Origin: Thermoplasmata archaeon
GTDB lineage: Archaea; Thermoplasmatota; Thermoplasmata; Lutacidiplasmatales; UBA184
Length of the DNA: 10,120 bases
NCBI GenBank assembly: GCA_030038885.1
Contig: JASHQY010000138.1
Span: 1-10,120 of the forward strand
Reading direction: 5' to 3'
Shown here: one piece after another, positions 1 to 5,800 of the stretch
Layout of the letters: each line of letters starts with the position of its first letter
Numbering within the stretch: position 1 is the stretch's first letter
The notes under the pieces: generated by a model
Told to the model about the DNA's origin: nothing
What the model saw: the letters and a program-made list of their open reading frames with translations, nothing else
Databases searched by the model: none
Translations under genes and position numbers: made by a program

Positions 1-222
1 GCCGCGATCGCCCGCGCCCACGGGAAGAGCCCGGCCCAGGTCCTGCTGCGCTGGGGACTCCAGCACGATCTGGTCGAGCTGCCGAAGTCCGTCCACGCGG
101 AACGGATCCGCGAGAACGCCGCCCTGTACGACTTCGCGCTCACCGAGGCGGAGCTGCGGGCGCTGGATGGGCTCCGCGGCGGCGGCCGCATCGGGAAGCT
201 CGACCCGGCGAACCTCCCATGA
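1..222 (+). CDS. Aldo/keto reductase, C-terminal end (partial)
   Basis: The reading frame is open from the first base to TGA at 220-222, giving the last 73 residues of a protein whose start lies outside the window. The sequence carries the classic C-terminal signature of the aldo/keto reductase superfamily: a GKSPAQVLLRW helix, then LPKSVHAERIREN, which in this family forms the NADP(H) adenosine-phosphate binding segment (Lys and Ser of PKS, Arg and Asn of RIREN), then a helix ending LTEAELRALDGL. Members are (beta/alpha)8-barrel, NADPH-dependent reductases of carbonyl compounds. The catalytic Tyr/Lys/Asp/His tetrad is upstream and not visible, so the substrate cannot be named. The gene ends 21 bases before the TATA box of the ferredoxin, which therefore has its own promoter. 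The family call is firm and the subfamily is open. Confidence 0.93.
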   Translation, partial: AAIARAHGKSPAQVLLRWGLQHDLVELPKSVHAERIRENAALYDFALTEAELRALDGLRGGGRIGKLDPANLP

Positions 223-242
223 CGGCGATTCCACGGGGCGAG

Positions 243-250
243 TTTATAAG
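243..250 (+). promoter_or_regulatory. Archaeal TATA box for the ferredoxin gene
   Basis: TTTATAAG stands out as an A/T island in very GC-rich DNA. It starts 21 bases after the reductase stop and ends 27 bases before the ferredoxin ATG. Archaeal transcription normally starts about 25 bases downstream of the TATA centre, here near 272, so the mRNA would have a leader of only a few bases or none. This agrees with the lack of a Shine-Dalgarno sequence before that ATG. The start site itself is inferred. Confidence 0.8.
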
Positions 251-277
251 CCCCGGAAGCCCCCGTCGAGTAGGGCC

Positions 278-556
278 ATGGTAACGGTCGAGGTCGCTCA
301 CGCGAAGTGCACCGGCTGCAGCCACTGTCGCGATGTCTGCCCGGTCACGGTGTTCGAGATGCAGCCGCGGGAGAACTGGCCCAACGTCGTCGACGACCCG
401 GCGGTCGCGGCGAAGTTCCAGTTCCGCGCCGAGAAGTCCGCCGTCATCCACGGGCCGGACTGCATCATGTGCGAGGCCTGCCTGTTCGAGTGCGAGGGCG
501 AGTGCATCACGATCGTCGACGACGAGGGCACGACGCACCAGTCGACGTACAAGTAG
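278..556 (+). CDS. 2[4Fe-4S] ferredoxin, 92 residues
   Basis: This is a small soluble electron carrier with two cysteine motifs: C11-x2-C14-x2-C17-x3-C21-Pro, and C62-x2-C65-x2-C68-x3-C72, followed by one more Cys at 76. In bacterial-type ferredoxins each set of four Cys holds one [4Fe-4S] cluster, with the fourth Cys of each motif serving the other cluster. The two motifs are about 40 residues apart, longer than in clostridial ferredoxins, with an acidic middle and tail. The second motif lacks the usual Pro after its fourth Cys, and C76 could replace C72 as ligand. The ATG at 278 is chosen because it lies just downstream of the TATA box and begins directly before the first motif; an in-frame ATG at 167 would overlap the reductase. 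The partner enzyme cannot be told from the context. Confidence 0.93.
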   Translation: MVTVEVAHAKCTGCSHCRDVCPVTVFEMQPRENWPNVVDDPAVAAKFQFRAEKSAVIHGPDCIMCEACLFECEGECITIVDDEGTTHQSTYK

Positions 557-608
557 CCGCGAACGCGGCGCGCCGCGCCGGTCGGGAGCGTCCCGCCGGT
601 GGCGGACC
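557..608. repeat. Convergent spacer with adjacent GC-rich inverted repeats
   Basis: The 52 bases between the ferredoxin stop and the stop of the oppositely directed hydrolase gene hold three inverted repeats: CCGCG-aa-CGCGG (557-568), the perfect palindrome CGGCGCGCCG (566-575, overlapping the first), and CGGGA-gcg-TCCCG (583-595). They could form hairpins in both transcripts and help separate the two convergent genes. No T-run follows on either strand, so this is not a textbook archaeal terminator, and chance palindromes are common in DNA this rich in G and C. Confidence 0.4.
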
Positions 609-1589
609 CTACACCCCGCCGTGGATCGGCCGGTAGAACGCGGACTTCACGACCGGGGGCCCGCCGCCGGGCGGGAACCGCACGCGGACCGCCGACGCGC
701 GGCCGAGCGCGGTGAACTCGAGCGAGTACCAGACCGCGACCCACTCGCCCGCCGCGGAAAGGAACGCCTCGCCGAAGTGGTAGGTCGACGCGATCACTCC
801 GCTCGCCGCCCGCGCGAGGCCGTACGACCAGTCGAGCGCCTCGGCCGCCGAGCGGGGGGCGCCGGTGTGCGGCGGTGGCACGACCGGCGCCTCGACCGCG
901 TGGGGCCCGTCGACGATCCCCCGGCCGAGGACATAGCGGGCCCAGCGGGTCCGCACGCGGTCCGCGATGTTCTCCTCGGAGAGGACGATCCACGCGAACG
1001 GGCTGCCGGTCGGCAGGACCGCGGAGAAGCCGGTGCCGGCGAGGCGCCGGCCGACCGCCGCCCGGCCGGCGAGCCGGAGCGCGAAGTACGCCGCGAAGAA
1101 CGCGATCAGCGCGTAGACGGTCGCGAGGTAGATCGAGAACGCGACGTGGTTCCGCTCGATCCCGAGGAGGAGGTAGAACGAGACGATCGAGACCGCCATC
1201 GTGCCGAAGTTGATCGCCCGGTCCGCGTCGAGGTGGAACAGCTCCTTCGAGAACGGCAGGAGCGGCGGGACCGCGAAGTTCGTGAAGCCGTCCTGGAGGA
1301 TGTGGGCGCACCCGCCGGCCATCATCACGACGAAGTAGACGATCGGCGAACCCGGCGCGAGGTGGGGCGCGATCAGCGCGCCCGCGACCGCGACGATCGT
1401 GACCCCGAGGAGCGAGTGCGTGATCCCGTGGTGGCGCAGGATCGGGAAGCGCTTCGCGAGCGGGAAGAACAGCGCGTCCGCGTCCGGCAGGCCGCCGGCG
1501 AGCGCGCCGGCCGCGAGGTACGACGGCGCGGCGCCGACGATGCCGAACGTGACGAGGTAGGCGACCAGGACGTGGGTGAACAGGTCCAC
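609..1589 (-). CDS. YdjM/DUF457-type membrane metal-dependent hydrolase, 326 residues
   Basis: The protein opens with the family pattern MDLFTHVLVAYL (H6), followed by GGLPDADALFF (D36, D38), RHHGITHSLLG (H53, H54, H58) and GCAHILQDGFTNFAVPPLLPFS (H96, D100). These His and Asp residues are the conserved putative metal ligands of the YdjM-like 'membrane-bound metal-dependent hydrolase' family, set among four to five hydrophobic helices (roughly 8-33, 60-78, 83-98, 128-146, 148-172). The last ~150 residues are a less conserved hydrophilic domain, as in the ~320-residue relatives. The substrate of the family is not well established; a lipid or other hydrophobic phosphoester or ester is only a guess. 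The start is GTG at 1587-1589, chosen because it begins the family motif exactly. No Shine-Dalgarno sequence precedes it, so translation may depend on the EF-1beta gene that ends 19 bases upstream. It is the last gene of the - strand block. Confidence 0.85.
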   Translation of the reverse strand: MDLFTHVLVAYLVTFGIVGAAPSYLAAGALAGGLPDADALFFPLAKRFPILRHHGITHSLLGVTIVAVAGALIAPHLAPGSPIVYFVVMMAGGCAHILQDGFTNFAVPPLLPFSKELFHLDADRAINFGTMAVSIVSFYLLLGIERNHVAFSIYLATVYALIAFFAAYFALRLAGRAAVGRRLAGTGFSAVLPTGSPFAWIVLSEENIADRVRTRWARYVLGRGIVDGPHAVEAPVVPPPHTGAPRSAAEALDWSYGLARAASGVIASTYHFGEAFLSAAGEWVAVWYSLEFTALGRASAVRVRFPPGGGPPVVKSAFYRPIHGGV

Positions 1590-1608
1590 GCGCGGGGAGG
1601 CGGGGCCG

Positions 1609-1875
1609 CTACAGCAGGCCCTCCTCCATCACCTCGACCGATTCGACGTGCGGGATCTTCGCGAGCGCGTGCTCGGTCGAGTCGAGCACCCCGCCCGCGT
1701 CGTCCATCACGACGGACACCAGGAGCGATCGGAGGCCGTACGCGATGTCCTTCACCTGCATTCCGCGGATCGTCACGCCCGCCGGGACGACGCGCGGGAT
1801 CTCCTGCGCGACCGCCTTCAAGTCGGTGTCGGTCCCCTGGGGCATCAGGCGGAAGAGCACCGCGACCTGCGCCAT
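1609..1875 (-). CDS. ef1b: Archaeal translation elongation factor 1-beta (aEF-1beta)
   Basis: This 88-residue protein has the full length of archaeal EF-1beta. It is the nucleotide-exchange factor that releases GDP from elongation factor 1-alpha so that it can bind GTP and a new aminoacyl-tRNA. Recognisable parts are MAQVAVLFRLMPQ at the start, the central IAYGLRSLLVSVVMDD, where the family has 'IAFGLKALLVTVVVPD', and the C-terminal helix and strand HALAKIPHVESVEVMEEGL. The pattern fits a small ferredoxin-like alpha/beta fold. The ATG at 1873-1875 lies 10 bases after the Zn-ribbon gene and has a GAGGT Shine-Dalgarno sequence that overlaps that gene's stop codon. The Zn-ribbon/EF-1beta pair is a common archaeal gene order, which supports both calls. 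Confidence 0.95.
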   Translation of the reverse strand: MAQVAVLFRLMPQGTDTDLKAVAQEIPRVVPAGVTIRGMQVKDIAYGLRSLLVSVVMDDAGGVLDSTEHALAKIPHVESVEVMEEGLL

Positions 1876-1881
1876 CGGGGC

Positions 1882-1888
1882 GACCTCA
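1882..1888 (-). promoter_or_regulatory. Shine-Dalgarno sequence of ef1b, overlapping the upstream stop
   Basis: On the mRNA, TGAGGTC contains both the TGA stop of the Zn-ribbon gene and the GAGGT ribosome-binding sequence for EF-1beta, 7 bases before its ATG. The layout favours reuse of a terminating ribosome. It also fixes the EF-1beta start. Confidence 0.7.
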
Positions 1889-2059
1889 CGGGCCTTCGAA
1901 GCCGCACTTCGGGCAGCGGTACGGGACGCTCTGGTCGCGGCAGCGGGCGTCCCGGCCGATCGTCGCCTCGCCGCAGCTCGGGCACGGGAACTGGGTCGCG
2001 CCCTTCGCCGGGACCGCCCGACCGCAGGACGTGCAACGGACCACCGGCGCGCTGTCCAT
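1886..2059 (-). CDS. Small Zn-ribbon protein next to EF-1beta, 57 residues
   Basis: This short gene reads ATG (2057-2059) to TGA (1886-1888). It contains C9-x2-C12-Gly, C26-x2-C29-Gly, C40 and C49-x2-C52-Gly, and ends in GFEGP, the hallmark of a small archaeal Zn-ribbon protein annotated as 'RNA-binding Zn-ribbon' (HVO_2753-like) and typically encoded just before EF-1beta. The family normally has four CxxC pairs binding two zinc ions. Here the third pair reads D37-x2-C40, so one of eight Cys is replaced by Asp, which may still act as a ligand. The molecular role is not settled; binding of RNA or an association with translation is the common annotation. Its own start is supported by GAGGA 9 bases before the ATG, overlapping the stop of the gene before it. 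The gene is easily missed because of its length. Confidence 0.92.
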   Translation of the reverse strand: MDSAPVVRCTSCGRAVPAKGATQFPCPSCGEATIGRDARCRDQSVPYRCPKCGFEGP

Positions 2060-2068
2060 CGGATCGGG

Positions 2069-2073
2069 TCCTC
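2069..2073 (-). promoter_or_regulatory. Shine-Dalgarno sequence of the Zn-ribbon gene
   Basis: On the mRNA GAGGA lies 9 bases before the ATG, and its first two bases are the end of the TGA stop of the preceding membrane-protein gene. This is the same stop/ribosome-site overlap seen before ef1b. Confidence 0.55.
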
Positions 2074-2896
2074 ACTTGCGCGTCGGGGTGCGCCGGCGCG
2101 CGGCCACCCGGGTGAGGAATATAAAGAGTGCCCCGAAGAACGCGACCGCGCCGGCGACGTACCACAGGTCGTAGTTCGGCGGCGGGCCCGGAAGGTAGAA
2201 CGTCTCGGAGAACGTCGTCCCCCCGCCCGCGAACGTCACGAGGCCGTGCTCGTTCAGGAGCGAGACCGTGAACGTGTGGTACCCGCTCGCGAGACCGACG
2301 GTCGCGTACTGGAACGTCGCGACGTAGGTCGACTTCCCCGTCATCGACGGGACGCTGATCGTGCCGACCGGGGTGCCGTCCAGCTCGACGATCAGCCCGA
2401 ACGCGAGGATCGTCGCGGAGGTCGTCGAGAGGAGGGTCATCGTGAGCGTGTACGGCTGCACGACGTTCACGTCGTACGTCAGGTTGATCGATTCGTTCGC
2501 GCTCTGGTACGTCGACGTGATCTCGACGAGGATCGACAGGACCTCGGTGAGGTTCCCGACCGTCAGCAGCGTCCGCTGGGGGGTCGTCGCGTTCGTGATC
2601 CCCGACTCGGTCGGCGTCAGCGACACGCCGGTCGTGTTCGCGCCGGTCACGGACGCGTAGAACGTGACGTTGCCGATCAGCGTCCCGTTCGCCGCGTACG
2701 CGGGCCCCCCGGACCCGTTGATGAACAGGTACTTGTTCGAGTTGTAGCCGAAGACCGCCGGCCCGGTGACGTTGCCGGTCACGCCGTTCGTCGCGGCCGC
2801 GACCGATCGGGCGGACGCCCCGCCCCCCGGTCCGACGGCGAGGAGGCCGGCCGCGAGCAGCGCGACCGCGCAGAGGACCGCGAGCGCCCGCCTCAT
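2072..2896 (-). CDS. Secreted, C-terminally anchored sequon-rich protein, 274 residues (unknown)
   Basis: I do not recognise the family. The protein starts with a clear signal peptide: MRR, then a hydrophobic stretch to about residue 22, with a possible cleavage after ASA (27-29). It continues as a Ser/Thr/Asn-rich, beta-rich outer domain, and ends with a membrane segment (about 244-262) followed by the basic tail RVAARRRTPTRK. The topology is therefore one outer domain held by a C-terminal anchor. Nine N-X-S/T sequons (N42, 60, 70, 76, 87, 102, 115, 134, 138) all lie in the first half of the outer domain. A Pro/Gly linker (PGPPP) precedes the anchor. The ATG at 2894-2896 overlaps the TGA of the oligosaccharyltransferase gene as ATGA and has a perfect GGAGGTG ribosome site 9 bases ahead, so the two are probably translated together. 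It may be a glycosylation substrate, a partner subunit or a surface protein; context only. Confidence 0.88.
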   Translation of the reverse strand: MRRALAVLCAVALLAAGLLAVGPGGGASARSVAAATNGVTGNVTGPAVFGYNSNKYLFINGSGGPAYAANGTLIGNVTFYASVTGANTTGVSLTPTESGITNATTPQRTLLTVGNLTEVLSILVEITSTYQSANESINLTYDVNVVQPYTLTMTLLSTTSATILAFGLIVELDGTPVGTISVPSMTGKSTYVATFQYATVGLASGYHTFTVSLLNEHGLVTFAGGGTTFSETFYLPGPPPNYDLWYVAGAVAFFGALFIFLTRVAARRRTPTRK

Positions 2897-5800
2897 CGGC
2901 GCGTCCACCTCCGGGTCCGCCACCACCGGTACGTGATCACTCCGACCACCAGCGCGATCGCCGGAACGAACGAGACGAGCGGGACGACCCAGTCCGGCAG
3001 GACCGACGGGACCGCCCCGACCGACGGGCCGGTGACCGTCACCGGCGCCGTCCCGTTCGTCGTCCCCGTCGTGACCGAGACGGTCGGGACCGCGAGGGTC
3101 GCGGTCGCCTGGAACGAGCCGCTCAGGTTCAGGACCGACGCCTGGACCGTGACCTCCCGGATCGGCGCGAAGATCGAGGAGGCCGACGTGAGGTTGACCG
3201 AGTACGAGGAGTTCGAGAACGCGTCCAGCGAGACGACCGGCGACGCGAGGGTCCCCGAGGCGTCCCGGAAGTCGACCGTCCAGCCGCCGGCCGCCAGCTG
3301 GTTCGCGTTGACGACCGAGAGCCGGACGGATTCCTCGACGTTGCCGGTGTTCGCGAGGTAGAACGGCACGAGCGCGCGGCTCACGCCGATCTGCGGCGGC
3401 GAGCTCGAGGTCGATCCGATCGAGATCCCGTAGTACGCGAGGATGTGGATCGTCGGCGAGAACGAGCCGACCCCGGTGCCGTTCGGCAGCTGAAGGCTGA
3501 TGACGACCGGCGGGTGCGAGGTCGCGGTGCCCGCCGGCACCTGGATCACGACGCTGGCGCGGAGCGTCGTCCCCCCGGCGCCCGGCAGCAGCGTCACGTT
3601 CGTAAACGAGAAGTTGAACTCCCAGTACGAGGGGCTCCCGACCGGGTGGATCGTCACCGGGACGTTGCCGGTGTCCCGGACCGAGAACGCGAACGACGCG
3701 GTCCCCGGCGACGTGATCGACGCCGACGCGGACCCGACGACCTGGGCGCTCACGCGCGCGACGTACGTGTAGGCGAGCGCGAGCGTCGTCGCGAGGTTGC
3801 CGTTCACGACCTGGACCGACGCGGTCGCGCTCGCGTTCGCCGCGAGCCCGTTCGGCGCGCCGAACGACGCCGCGCGCACCGTGTAGCCACCGACCGGCAG
3901 CGCGACGGTCAGCGAGGAGGTCGTCGTGACGTTCGCGTACCGGGCGACGTACCCGAAGGCGTTCGTCACGGTCACGTTGATCGGGCCGAGCAACGGGGCG
4001 GCGTCCGCGGGCGCCGCGACCGAGATCGTCGCGGCCCAGGTCGGCGCGAGCGTCACGGCGACCGGGAGGCTCGACGACGCGGAGACGGACGCGGTCGCGA
4101 ACCCGGCGAGCGGCTCGCTGCCCCCGCCGCCCGCCGCGTAGATCGAGTAGCTGCCCGGGAGGACCCGGGCCGAGAACGAGCCGTTCGAGGACACGAGGAT
4201 CGTCGTCGCGGGCGCGGTGGACGGGCCGTAGAGGCGCACGGTGCCCGCGACCAGCCCCGGGACCCCGGACGCCGAGAGCGTGCCGTTGAGCCACACGAGC
4301 TGGGTCGTCCCGACCATGCGGACGGTGCAGGTCGCGTTCGCGGTCCCCACCACGCACGACGCGCCGGGGGTCGCCACCCACGACTGGTAGTAGGTCCCCG
4401 CGACGCCCTCGCCGACCGTCGCCGCGGACACGCTGACGGCGTACGTCTGGGAACCGGGGAGCGGCGCCTGGAACGTCCCGTTCGTCACCGGCACGAGCGC
4501 GCTCGCGCCGGTCGAGGTCGTGAGGGTCACGACGGAGTCCGCGACGACCGTCGCCCCGCTCGCCTGGGTCAGGGTGCCCGACAGGAGGTAGCCGGGACTC
4601 GTCAGCACGAGGGTCGGCGTCACCGCGCCGGCCGACGAGACCGTCACCGGCACGAGGGTCGCGTACGACGCGGTCCCGGACTCGACCGTCGCGTACGCCG
4701 AGTAGCTGCCGACCGGCACGAAGAAGCCCTTCGTGAAGTTCGTGCCGTTGAGGGTCGTGTTGAACGACGGCGAGTCGAGCGTGACCGTCACGTCCGGGAG
4801 CGCGCCGCCGGTCGGGAGCGTGATCTTCCCGGTCGAGTTGCGCTGCACGGCGAACGTGAGGGCGACGCGGGCGGACGCCGCCCCGAACGGGACCGTCGGG
4901 GAGGCGAGGGACGTCGGCAGGTAGAGCTGCGACGCGTTGCCGGTCCCGGCCCATCCCGTGATCTCGTACGCCCCCGGCGGGAGGGCCACGGTCCACGTCG
5001 GGCCGCCGGTGAGCGTGCGGCCGACCGCGGTCGCGCTGCGCGCGGTGACGTTGAGCGTGATCGTCGTGCCGGACGGCACTCCGCTCACGGAGATCGTCAC
5101 CGGCACGCTCGTCAGCGTCAGCGGGAAGCCGGCCATCGAGCCGAGGCCGTTCGGAGAGATCCCGCACACCGAGGACGCGGCGAACCCGGGCGCTCCGGCG
5201 GCGATGCAGTACGAGGTCGCCGACAGCGGCAGCGCGGCCGGGACGTAGAGGGCCGCGGTCCCGTTCGCCGCCGCCAGGACCGTGACGGTCGGCCCGCCGG
5301 TGCCGGCGGCGACGGTCACGACCGCCCCGCCCGCCGGGACGCGGACGCTGCCGGTGAGGGTCGTCCCGACGAAGAAGCGGGCCGCGACCGCGACCGACGG
5401 TTGGAGGTTCAGCGACGTCGGGTACGTGAGGGAGACCGAGCCGAGCGCGGCGTACGTCGATCCTCCGGACGCGTTCGTCCCCTGGATCGCGAGGACGGAG
5501 TACTTACCGGCGGGCAGGTAGAACGTGTACGTCCCGCCGGTCGTCCAAGTGTAGGCGGGGGCACCGGTCGCCGAGTACGCGACGACGGCCGTGCGCGTCG
5601 CGTTCCCGCCCGTGCCGACCGTCGGGACGGCGCCCGTCAGCCGGATCGCGGAGCCCAGCGCGATCGGGAGGACCGCGTTCGGCGCGGCGGTCGACGCGGC
5701 GACCTGACCGATGCCGGCGGAGAGCGTCGACCCGACGTAGCCGAGGGCGGTGACCGAGTAGTTGCCGACCGGGAGCGCGACCGAGACCGCCCCGTTCGCC

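Noticed and set aside
167..277. Earlier ferredoxin start at 167
   Set aside because: It would overlap the end of the reductase gene and include the TATA box. The added residues are Ser/Arg-rich with no match to ferredoxins.
298..1311. Open frame on the - strand covering the ferredoxin and part of the hydrolase gene
   Set aside because: It crosses two well-supported genes and is Arg/Pro-rich throughout; no recognisable domain.
2897..5167. Upstream extension of the 274-residue membrane protein by some 750 residues
   Set aside because: The extension lies inside aglB in another phase and is low-complexity Arg/Asp-rich. The signal peptide, ATG and ribosome site all place the start at 2896.
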